Of a DNA stretch of 35,491 bases, positions 1-6,065 are shown piece by piece. The notes under the pieces are model-generated. The model worked only from the letters and a program-made list of their open reading frames with translations, did no database searches and was not told the origin of the DNA. The stretch is from Hyphomicrobiales bacterium (GTDB taxonomy: Bacteria > Pseudomonadota > Alphaproteobacteria > Rhizobiales > Xanthobacteraceae): the NCBI GenBank assembly GCA_027307405.1, contig DAHUXA010000019.1, positions 1 to 35,491 of the forward strand. Reading direction: 5' to 3'. Every line of letters starts with the position of its first letter. The first letter of the stretch is position 1. The translations under genes and the position numbers were made by a program.

Positions 1-109
1 GAAAAGGCCCGGCCAGCGCGAGATTTTGCTTCAGCGGTTTTCGTAGGATTTTTAGCCTTTGACTCGCATCGCGCTTAAGCATCAAATTGGGCCCGGGAGA
101 GGTGCAAAC

Positions 110-493
110 ATGAAAATAAAGTATGTCGGCATTATTGTCATATCGGCCGTCGCGGCGCTGATAGGTGCGCCGATGGAGATTGCCGCTAGTGGGCACGGAA
201 GCGGATCCGGGATGCGCGGACCTGGACTGCACACTTTCCATTTCGGAAAAAACTTGCGACACGCACAAAATCGCAGAAACTTCAACAATCAGGCGACATG
301 GTACGGTGGATATGGATATTACGCAGTCCCGCCATATGACTATGACAATAGTGGTAGCGGCTCTGCCCAGCCATCAAACGTTGTGTATGTGCTTCCATCG
401 CCGACCGTACACAGTTGTCGATACGCCAAGGAGACGGTGACGGTTCCATCGGAGAGCGGCGGAACTCGCGAGATTACGGTCACACGTTGCTGA
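110..493 (+). CDS. Small secreted protein of unknown function
   Basis: Predicted 127-residue exported protein. I chose the ATG at 110 because GGGAGAGG (95-102) lies 7 bases upstream and the product then opens with a typical Sec signal peptide (MKIK, a hydrophobic run to about residue 20, then an Ala-rich cleavage region). An in-frame start at 59 would bury this signal. The mature part is Gly/Ser-, Asn- and Tyr-rich (GGYGYYAVPPYDYD) and ends with a compact segment holding two Cys (HSC near residue 101, final TRC) around VTVPSESGGTREITVTRC. Similar Cys-bracketed ends occur in small exported proteins of Bradyrhizobium-like bacteria. The two cysteines could form a disulfide in the periplasm. No enzymatic motif is visible and the function is unknown. 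Confidence 0.7.
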   Translation: MKIKYVGIIVISAVAALIGAPMEIAASGHGSGSGMRGPGLHTFHFGKNLRHAQNRRNFNNQATWYGGYGYYAVPPYDYDNSGSGSAQPSNVVYVLPSPTVHSCRYAKETVTVPSESGGTREITVTRC

Positions 494-673
494 TCGAATC
501 TGCGTTGTTTTCAGAAACCTGACGCCAGATCCGAGTGCACTTTTTGACTGCTTGCTGAATTTATGGAAGCTTTCTTTGCTGGCGCATTTTGCTCGCGATA
601 GTTTCGCGCGTGCAAAACGTGCTTGCGAAATATTTCGGGGGCGAAAAAATCTTCGTTACCAAGGAGGAAGCAA

Positions 674-1003
674 GTGAACAGGCTTTTTTCTCTCGCGCTA
701 ATGATCGGCATCAGTATCTTCGGCATTGCCGCCGCCCAAGCCATGCCGCTCGCGCCGCTTGAACGGGCACAGGCCGGATTGACCATTCCTGTCGCTGGCG
801 GCTGCGGAGTGGGCTTTCATCGTGGACCATATGGCGGCTGCCGCCGTAACGGTTACTATGGCGGCGTCTATTACGGCGGCGCCGTGGTGGCGCCAGGCGT
901 GGTGGTGGCAGCCCCGCCGGTCGTAGTCGCGCCCGGCCCTTGCGGCGGCCGGGGCACTCATCGTGTGTGCAATGCCTACCGATGCTGGCGGGTTTGCAAT
1001 TGA
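674..1003 (+). CDS. Small secreted GCG_CRPN-type protein
   Basis: Predicted 109-residue exported protein. The start is a GTG at 674: a strong Shine-Dalgarno AAGGAGGA (661-668) sits 5 bases upstream, and translation from there gives a clean signal peptide (VNRLFSLALMIGISIFGIAAAQA). After cleavage comes VAGGCGVGFHRGPYGGCRRN, which matches the short GCG...CRPN domain found just after the signal peptide in many Hyphomicrobiales small proteins. It is followed by a low-complexity Gly/Tyr then Val/Ala/Pro stretch and a Cys-rich end (CNAYRCWRVCN). The layout suits a small envelope protein with disulfides or metal-binding Cys/His; the role is unknown. A paralogue on the opposite strand (1139-1327) converges on it. 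A terminator-like hairpin follows at 1021. Confidence 0.75.
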   Translation: MNRLFSLALMIGISIFGIAAAQAMPLAPLERAQAGLTIPVAGGCGVGFHRGPYGGCRRNGYYGGVYYGGAVVAPGVVVAAPPVVVAPGPCGGRGTHRVCNAYRCWRVCN

Positions 1004-1020
1004 GCTAAATGAAACGATCG

Positions 1021-1050
1021 TAGGCCCGCTTCAGCGGGGCCTATTTGTTC
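1021..1050 (+). terminator. Probable intrinsic terminator of the 674-1003 gene
   Basis: The arms TAGGCCCGCT and AGCGGGGCCTA pair with one bulged base around a 2-base loop, starting 17 bases after the stop codon and followed by a T-rich stretch (TTTGTTCT). The GC-rich stem plus short T tract fits rho-independent termination. Confidence 0.55.
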
Positions 1051-1087
1051 TAGGTCGATTGCAATTTTCGCGAGGCAGGCAAAACCA

Positions 1088-1113
1088 TTTGGCCCGGAAC
1101 ACTCCGGGCCAAA
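1088..1113. terminator. Perfect 11-bp stem between convergent genes, likely terminator
   Basis: TTTGGCCCGGA (1088-1098) and its perfect complement TCCGGGCCAAA (1103-1113) enclose a 4-base loop. It lies 25 bases past the stop of the minus-strand gene at 1139 and also downstream of the plus-strand gene ending at 1003. On the plus strand AAATCTTTT follows; on the minus strand ATGGTTTT follows. It probably stops transcription from both sides. Confidence 0.55.
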
Positions 1114-1138
1114 AATCTTTTGAAGCAGCTGAAATCTA

Positions 1139-1327
1139 TCAGTTCCGGCGGCAACCACCGTTTGGTCCACGATGAAAGCCACGGCCGCAGCCGCCCGCGA
1201 CTAGCGTAATTTGGCCAGAGCTATTGCTTGCACCTTTGAGCTTCGATGCCGACATAGCTTGCGCACCGACTGTAACAAACATGAACATCGCAACGATCAC
1301 TGCCAACAGTGCCAATCCCTTCAGCAT
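1139..1327 (-). CDS. Small secreted GCG_CRPN-type protein, minimal form
   Basis: Predicted 62-residue exported protein. The ATG at 1327 is preceded by GGGAGG with a 5-base spacer; an in-frame GTG two codons upstream overlaps this ribosome-binding site and is less likely. The first ~22 residues (MLKGLALLAVIVAMFMFVTVGAQA) form a signal peptide. The mature protein is only about 40 residues and ends in VAGGCGRGFHRGPNGGCRRN, nearly identical to the signature in the convergent gene at 674-1003 but with nothing after it. It is therefore a 'domain only' version, lacking the repeats that usually follow. Function is unknown; the two Cys and one His could form a disulfide or bind metal. Confidence 0.7.
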   Translation of the reverse strand: MLKGLALLAVIVAMFMFVTVGAQAMSASKLKGASNSSGQITLVAGGCGRGFHRGPNGGCRRN

Positions 1328-1477
1328 GGTCACCTCCCTATGTATTCAACGTCGCCCCGATTGCATTCTAGTGCACTGCTTCTTTTGTTGTCCTCATGGC
1401 CGTGCTAGGCCGTGAATAACTTCTACATAAAAAATCGCGCGCGCGGCGTTATGCGGGCTCAGCCAAATCCGCCTCGG

Positions 1478-1798
1478 CTACGCGATTCGTTCCTCAATCA
1501 GCGTCATCACATCACGCGTCCGGGTCACACCCTCGGGCCAACGGCGATTGAAATCGGCGATCATTTCCTTGAATCCATCCGAAGCGAGGGCGGCATCCAG
1601 GCGCGCCTTATCGGCAAATTGATAGACGGCGTAATGCACGCCCTGCTCTATTTCACTCCAGAAGCGCTCGGCCTTCTCGCATTTGAAAACCCTGATCGCC
1701 CATGGCAGGTGGTCGGTCGAATACCAATGGTCGAATTTCTCGCGCAAAGCGGGGATGACAACAGCGCGAACGAGGAAAAGTGATTTGGGCATCGTCAC
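1478..1798 (-). CDS. Small putative dimeric alpha/beta-barrel protein
   Basis: A 104-106-residue soluble protein with no signal peptide. The pattern of a short strand (SLFLVRAVV), an amphipathic helix with [14 protein letters not shown], a strand with HYAVYQFAD and a C-terminal helix resembles the ferredoxin-like dimeric barrel folds (EthD/Dabb type). I infer this from the pattern and could not test it; substrate and activity are unknown. Its start overlaps the end of pccB: a GTG at 1798-1796 shares GTGA with the pccB stop, and an ATG lies two codons further on at 1792. No clear ribosome-binding site precedes either, so translation is probably coupled to pccB. The overlap implies co-transcription with acyl-CoA carboxylase, but a role in propionate metabolism is not shown. 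Confidence 0.6.
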   Translation of the reverse strand: MTMPKSLFLVRAVVIPALREKFDHWYSTDHLPWAIRVFKCEKAERFWSEIEQGVHYAVYQFADKARLDAALASDGFKEMIADFNRRWPEGVTRTRDVMTLIEERIA

Positions 1799-3327
1799 AG
1801 CGGCAAGTTATCGTGCTTTCTCGCCGGCATCTCCACGTGTTTGTTTTTAAGCATCGCCAATGCTCGCGCAATCCGGCGCCGTGTCGAGTGCGGCATGATC
1901 ACATCGTCGATGTAGCCCCGCTCGGCGGCGACAAAGGGTGACAAAAACCGGTCCTCGTATTCTTTTGTGCGAGCAGCAATCTTGTCTTTGTCGCCGATAT
2001 CAGTGCGGAAGATGATCTCCACCGCGCCTTTGGCGCCCATCACCGCGATCTGAGCTGTTGGCCAGGCATAATTGAGGTCGCCACCGACGTGCTTGCTCGC
2101 CATCACGTCATAGGCGCCGCCGAACGCTTTCCGCGTGATCACCGTAACGAGAGGCACGGTGCACTGGGAATACGCAAACAAGAGCTTGGCGCCATGCTTG
2201 ATCAGCCCGCCATATTCCTGGTCGGTACCGGGAAGGAAGCCGGGCACGTCCACGAATGTGACGATGGGGATGCCGAAAGCATCGCAGAAGCGCACGAAGC
2301 GTGCTGCCTTTCGCGAAGCATCGCTGTCGAGCACGCCCGCAAGCACCATCGGTTGGTTGGCGACGAAGCCGACCGTGCGGCCGGCGACGCGGCCAAACCC
2401 GGTCATGATGTTCTTCGCATAGGCCGCGGAGAGCTCGAAAAAATCTCCCTCGTCCGCCACCTTCAGGATCAACTCCTTGATGTCGTACGGTTTGTTGGGA
2501 TTGTCAGGTACCAGTGTGTCGAGCGATTCATCGATGCGGTCGGGTTCATCATAGGCCGGCCACTCCGGCACGCCGCTCTCGTTATTAGACGGAAGGAAAT
2601 CGATCAGACGGCGCATTTGTAGCAGGCACTCGACGTCATTTTCGAAAGCGCCGTCGGAGACGCCCGACTTGGTGGTGTGAACGGATGCACCGCCAAGCTC
2701 CTCCGCAGTGACGACCTCGTTGGTTACCGTTTTCACCACGTCCGGACCGGTGACAAACATGTAGCTGGTATCGCGCACCATAAAGATGAAATCGGTCATC
2801 GCGGGCGAATAGACGTCGCCGCCAGCGCACGGCCCCATGATTACGCTGATCTGTGGAATGACGCCGGAGGCTACGACGTTGCGCTTGAATACTTCGCCAT
2901 AACCGCCAAGTGCGGCGACGCCTTCCTGGATCCGGGCGCCACCGGCGTCGAACAGGCCGATGATCGGGCAGCGCGCCTTCATCGCCATGTCCTGCACCTT
3001 GATGATCTTCTGCGCGTGTGTCTCCGAAAGGGAACCGCCGAAAACGGTAAAATCCTTGGAGAACAGATAGACGGCGCGGCCATTCACCGTGCCCCAACCC
3101 GTGACCACGCCGTCGCCGGGGATCTTAGATTTCTCCATGCCGAATTCATTGGAGCGATGCTCGACGAACATGTCGAACTCCTCGAACGAGCCCTTGTCGA
3201 GCATCAGCTCGATGCGCTCGCGGGCGGTGAGTTTGCCGCGCTTGTGCTGGGCCTCGATGCGCGACGTGCCACCGCCGAGGCGCGCTTCCTCGCGCCGCTT
3301 CTCCAGTCTGTCGAGGATGTCTTTCAT
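1795..3327 (-). CDS. pccB: Propionyl-CoA carboxylase beta (carboxyltransferase) subunit
   Basis: 510 residues, the usual full length for the family. The protein transfers the carboxyl group from carboxybiotin to propionyl-CoA to give methylmalonyl-CoA, acting with a biotin-carrying alpha subunit (PccA), which is not in this window. The N-terminal carboxyltransferase half carries the acyl-CoA/oxyanion loops GGARIQEG (129-136) and [12 protein letters not shown] (165-176); the C-terminal half has [14 protein letters not shown] (400-413) and the [19 protein letters not shown] segment. Asp407 in GGAYD matches the residue that favours propionyl- over acetyl-CoA in Streptomyces PccB, so propionyl-CoA is the likely main substrate. 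The pathway would serve odd-chain and branched-chain acid breakdown. A small gene overlaps its 3' end. Confidence 0.95.
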   Translation of the reverse strand: MKDILDRLEKRREEARLGGGTSRIEAQHKRGKLTARERIELMLDKGSFEEFDMFVEHRSNEFGMEKSKIPGDGVVTGWGTVNGRAVYLFSKDFTVFGGSLSETHAQKIIKVQDMAMKARCPIIGLFDAGGARIQEGVAALGGYGEVFKRNVVASGVIPQISVIMGPCAGGDVYSPAMTDFIFMVRDTSYMFVTGPDVVKTVTNEVVTAEELGGASVHTTKSGVSDGAFENDVECLLQMRRLIDFLPSNNESGVPEWPAYDEPDRIDESLDTLVPDNPNKPYDIKELILKVADEGDFFELSAAYAKNIMTGFGRVAGRTVGFVANQPMVLAGVLDSDASRKAARFVRFCDAFGIPIVTFVDVPGFLPGTDQEYGGLIKHGAKLLFAYSQCTVPLVTVITRKAFGGAYDVMASKHVGGDLNYAWPTAQIAVMGAKGAVEIIFRTDIGDKDKIAARTKEYEDRFLSPFVAAERGYIDDVIMPHSTRRRIARALAMLKNKHVEMPARKHDNLPL

Positions 3328-3388
3328 GGCCCCTGCCCTGTGCTGACACGAGAATCCGGCAGCAAAAGCAATACCACCACACCCATCG

Positions 3389-3405
3389 CCCCCGCGAAAG
3401 CGGGG
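3389..3405. repeat. REP-like palindrome (CCCCGC-GAAA-GCGGGG)
   Basis: In the divergent gap between pccB and the TPR gene, CCCCGC (3390-3395) and GCGGGG (3400-3405) form a perfect stem capped by GAAA, in the context CATCGCCC...GACCCCGG. This is a degenerate copy of the 'CCCCGCGAAAGCGGGG' palindromes that recur between genes in many Alphaproteobacteria. The rest of the gap (3328-3456) shows no clear promoter. Confidence 0.6.
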
Positions 3406-3456
3406 ACCCCGGCCTAAAGGCTTGGCACCGCCCTCAAACCCTGCTTACAAGCGCCA

Positions 3457-4338
3457 ATGAGCGAACCGCAAACCGCCGCCGAACTCATTCAACAGGGCCT
3501 GACCCACCACCGGGCGGGTCAGATTTCGCTCGCCATGGACCGCTATACACAGGTGCTGCGCAACGACCCGCGCAATGCCGACGCGCTCTATTACATCGCC
3601 GTGATCGCTTGCCACGAGGGGCAGTTTCAGCAGGGCATCGATCTTGCCCGCCGCTCGCTGGCGTACCGGGCGGGCCAGGCTCGCGCACACAACCTGATCG
3701 GCCAGGCTTTACACCGGATGGGCAAGATCCAGGATGCGCTCGAGAGCTTCGACAACGCGATCGAGTGCGACGCTAATTTTGTAGATGCCTATGGCAACCG
3801 CGCGAATATGCTGAGCGAGCTCGGCCGCACCGCTGAAGCATTGTCGAGCTTCGACCGCGCGATCGCTCTTAATCCGAATTCGCCGGGCGACTGGCTCAAT
3901 CGTGGAGCCACCCTACATGCGGCCGGCCGCGCAGAAGAAGCGATCGCCAGCTACGACAAAGCGATCGCGCTCGATCCTGACTTCGGCCTACCCCACTGCA
4001 ACCGCGCTCACGCGCTCGTCGACCTCGGCCGCGACACGGAGGCGCTGGCCGGGTACGACCGCGCGATCGCGCTTGAGCCAAAGTTTGCCGAGGCCTATCT
4101 CGGCCGCGCACTTGCCTTGAAGAAGCTTGCGCAGATCGACGAAGCGCTTGCCAGCGTTGATAAGGCGATAGAAATCAAGGGCGATGTGGCCAAAATGTAC
4201 GAGGCGCGTGCCAGCCTGTTGCGTGACCTCGGCCGCGTGGACGACGCACGCGCGGCCGACGCCAAGGCCGCTGAGCTTATCGCTAAAAAACAAGAGGTAA
4301 GCGAAGGTGGCGCTAGCGCGAAGAATAAAATTTCCTGA
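3457..4338 (+). CDS. Tetratricopeptide-repeat (TPR) protein
   Basis: 293-residue cytosolic-looking protein without signal peptide or membrane segments, built almost wholly of about seven 34-residue TPR units (roughly residues 5-270). Recurrent features are A..LGR..EAL.SYD.AI.LDP, e.g. LNRGATLHAAGRAEEAIASYDKAIALDP near 147-174. TPRs make a superhelical surface for binding proteins or peptides, so it is likely a scaffold or adaptor; no catalytic domain accompanies them. The C-terminus (KKQEVSEGGASAKNKIS) is polar and probably disordered. The ATG at 3457 lacks an obvious ribosome-binding site but no better in-frame start is seen. dps lies 59 bases downstream with its own promoter, so a functional link is not implied. 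The partner is unknown. Confidence 0.85.
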   Translation: MSEPQTAAELIQQGLTHHRAGQISLAMDRYTQVLRNDPRNADALYYIAVIACHEGQFQQGIDLARRSLAYRAGQARAHNLIGQALHRMGKIQDALESFDNAIECDANFVDAYGNRANMLSELGRTAEALSSFDRAIALNPNSPGDWLNRGATLHAAGRAEEAIASYDKAIALDPDFGLPHCNRAHALVDLGRDTEALAGYDRAIALEPKFAEAYLGRALALKKLAQIDEALASVDKAIEIKGDVAKMYEARASLLRDLGRVDDARAADAKAAELIAKKQEVSEGGASAKNKIS

Positions 4339-4343
4339 TTTTT

Positions 4344-4368
4344 GGAACTTTATGGCGTCTCCGCCGTT
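4344..4368 (+). promoter_or_regulatory. EcfG-type general stress promoter of dps
   Basis: GGAAC (4344-4348), a 16-base spacer and CGTT (4365-4368) match exactly the alphaproteobacterial sigma-EcfG consensus GGAAC-N16/17-CGTT. Transcription would start near 4375, leaving a leader of about 20 bases with AAGGA (4384-4388) before the dps ATG at 4398. Dps genes are classic members of the EcfG regulon, which supports the call. Confidence 0.75.
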
Positions 4369-4397
4369 TCGCGGGGTACCCAGAAGGACCTCTCCCC

Positions 4398-4925
4398 ATG
4401 AATCATGCCACCCCCCGCACCGGTTCGCCGCGGCTTGCCACCCCAACTGACCTTGGCGCCAATGCCGCAAAAGACATCGCCGCTGCATTAAACGCGGTTC
4501 TCGCCGACAGCTTTGCACTCTATCTCAAGACGAAGAATTTCCATTGGCACGTAAGCGGCCCTCACTTCCGCGATTATCATTTACTGCTCGATGAGCAAGC
4601 CGACCAGATTTTCGCCACCACTGACGTTATCGCTGAGCGCGTGCGCAAGATCGGCCAAACGACATTGCGTTCGATCGGCGACATTTCACGCCATCAACGC
4701 CTTTCCGACAATGACGCCGCTTATGTCGAGCCATCGGACATGCTCGCGGAACTGCGAGAAGACAACCAGCGTGTGGTCGCTGCCATGCGCGAAGCCCACG
4801 ATGTCTGCGACGAGCATAATGATGTCGCAACCGCCAGCTTGCTCGAAACCTTCATCGATGACGCCGAGAAGCGCGTCTGGTTCCTGTACGAAGCCGGACG
4901 CAAGGGCGATTCGTCCGGGCATTGA
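4398..4925 (+). CDS. dps: Dps-family DNA-protecting ferritin
   Basis: 175 residues, normal for a Dps with a short N-terminal tail. Dps forms a 12-subunit shell that oxidises ferrous iron with peroxide and stores it, and in many species coats DNA in starvation or oxidative stress. The ferroxidase residues are all present with canonical spacing: His49 in KNFHWHV, His61 in YHLLLDEQ, and Asp76 and Glu80 in DVIAER (spacings 12, 15 and 4, as in Listeria Dps). The first ~20 residues (MNHATPRTGSPRLATPTDLG) are flexible and mildly basic and might contact DNA. AAGGA sits 9 bases before the start. The EcfG-type promoter just upstream indicates control by the general stress response. Confidence 0.95.
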   Translation: MNHATPRTGSPRLATPTDLGANAAKDIAAALNAVLADSFALYLKTKNFHWHVSGPHFRDYHLLLDEQADQIFATTDVIAERVRKIGQTTLRSIGDISRHQRLSDNDAAYVEPSDMLAELREDNQRVVAAMREAHDVCDEHNDVATASLLETFIDDAEKRVWFLYEAGRKGDSSGH

Positions 4926-4947
4926 CTTAACCTGCTTATTCGCCGTA

Positions 4948-4973
4948 TGCGTCCCCACTTCAGCGAGGACGCA
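4948..4973. terminator. Possible bidirectional terminator between dps and ATP12 gene
   Basis: TGCGTCC (4948-4954) and GGACGCA (4967-4973) form a perfect 7-bp stem around a 12-base loop, lying in the short gap between two convergent genes. There is no T tract on either side, so the role as terminator rests on position only. Confidence 0.35.
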
Positions 4974-4976
4974 CAA

Positions 4977-5753
4977 TCATCTTGTGTGACGCAGGACCAG
5001 TACCGCCGCATCGAGTTCTGATTTGCGGAACGCGCGACGGTTGAGCGCGAACTCGTCGCGCCCCCATTGCGACATTTGCCAATCCTCGTCCACGTGGGCG
5101 GCCATCCATGCTGCATCGGCATCAAGTGCGCCATGCGCGATTGCAAGGGCCAATAAACAAGAGCCCGTCAGTGTAGTGATCGATGAGATCGCAGCCAGCC
5201 GCCACGGATCGTTCGGAATAGCCGCTCGCGTAGCAGCAATGGCGTCGCGCGGCTGCGGCACATGCATGACGCCTTGCGCCAGTACGAATCGCGCGCCGAA
5301 TTGCCTTTGCGCCCAGTCGAGCACCGGGTCCCATGCCTGCGACTGCCTCTCAACGAGTCCGGCCGGTCCATCGGCTCGGTAGCACAGCAAATCTGTGCCA
5401 AGATATTTTGCGACCTCGTCCGCAACCGCCTGCGGCGTTTCGCTGACCACATCTATTGCCGCATTGGCGAGCCGAGTAAGGGGCATGCGCGCAGGATCGA
5501 TCACGTCGGTTTGGGCTTCCCATTCCGCGGCTATGACCTGGGCAAGCGAGCGCGTGGGTGCCGCGAGCGGGCGCCGTAGCGGTGTCAGAACAGGTTTGTG
5601 GTCGAGCAATATTGCGATATTGCCCGCGTCCGCATCGTCCACCTGCACCTGTTTGTAGAAACGCTTCCGTAGGCGTGGCCGCATGGCCTGCTGCGCCGCC
5701 TCGGTCGGGTCGAGCGGCTGATTTTCGAAGATCTCGGTAAAAATCTCACGCAT
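4977..5753 (-). CDS. ATP12-family F1-ATPase assembly chaperone
   Basis: 258 residues, matching alphaproteobacterial ATP12 homologues. In mitochondria Atp12 binds the F1 alpha subunit until the alpha3-beta3 hexamer forms; the bacterial protein is presumed to do the same for AtpA in the cytoplasm. Family features are the N-terminal RKRFYKQVQV segment (about 29-38), the DHKPVLTPLRRPLAAPTRSLAQVIAAEWEAQ stretch (51-81) with the conserved basic/proline pattern, TRLANAAID (93-101), YLGTDLLCYRADGP (117-130) and a C-terminal helical part with HVDEDWQMSQWG. No ribosome-binding site is obvious before the ATG at 5753, but the N-terminal sequence (MREIFTEIFENQPLDP) looks like that of relatives. The gene faces dps convergently. 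Confidence 0.9.
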   Translation of the reverse strand: MREIFTEIFENQPLDPTEAAQQAMRPRLRKRFYKQVQVDDADAGNIAILLDHKPVLTPLRRPLAAPTRSLAQVIAAEWEAQTDVIDPARMPLTRLANAAIDVVSETPQAVADEVAKYLGTDLLCYRADGPAGLVERQSQAWDPVLDWAQRQFGARFVLAQGVMHVPQPRDAIAATRAAIPNDPWRLAAISSITTLTGSCLLALAIAHGALDADAAWMAAHVDEDWQMSQWGRDEFALNRRAFRKSELDAAVLVLRHTR

Positions 5754-6065
5754 TGGGACCGATTTGTGCGCCGCAAAATGAAAGGAACTTCCGCCTATAA
5801 ATGTTAGTCCAAAATCGCAAAATTAAGGGGCGAAATGCCATCGTGACGCCGCTTTCAGAGAGCGAAAAACTTCACGAAGACTTGTGGTTGATAGGCTCCC
5901 TATCTGACTGAAGGATAAGTAGCATTGCGGGTTCCTACCCCATATTATCTGCCCTCGGATTCGTGCCGGGAAAACAAGGCCGACCGAGGGAAGCGGGGCC
6001 GCCAGGGGCTGTGACGCGACACCGTTTGAGTTGTGCGGAGTAGCGGGGCGCGTTTCGAGGAGTCA
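5754..6065. other. 312-base divergent intergenic region between ATP12 and korC
   Basis: No convincing open frame is present. The left part must contain the minus-strand promoter for the ATP12 gene (an A/T-rich stretch around 5790-5825), and the right part the plus-strand promoter for the Kor operon. I found only weak sigma-70 matches, e.g. TTGATA at 5888-5893 followed by a poor -10 near 5911. The notable structure is a long bulged stem-loop at 5952-5990. GAGGAG at 6057-6062 is the ribosome-binding site of the downstream gene. Confidence 0.5.
5952..5990 (+). promoter_or_regulatory. Stem-loop in the presumed leader of the Kor operon
   Basis: CCCTCGG (5952-5958) pairs with CCGAGGG (5984-5990). 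Inside it, TCG (5961-5963) pairs with CGA (5981-5983) and GCC (5965-5967) with GGC (5978-5980), giving 13 base pairs with two small left-side bulges and a 10-base A-rich loop. No T tract follows on either strand, so it is not a standard terminator. It lies 75 bases before the korC start and could be a leader RNA structure or a protein-binding palindrome. Confidence 0.4.

Noticed and set aside
1096-1120. GGAAC at 1096 as a further EcfG promoter
   Set aside because: It is part of the terminator palindrome and has no CGTT at 16-17 bases.
5784-5810. GGAAC near 5784 as an EcfG promoter for the Kor operon
   Set aside because: The bases 16-17 downstream do not match CGTT and the site is far from korC.
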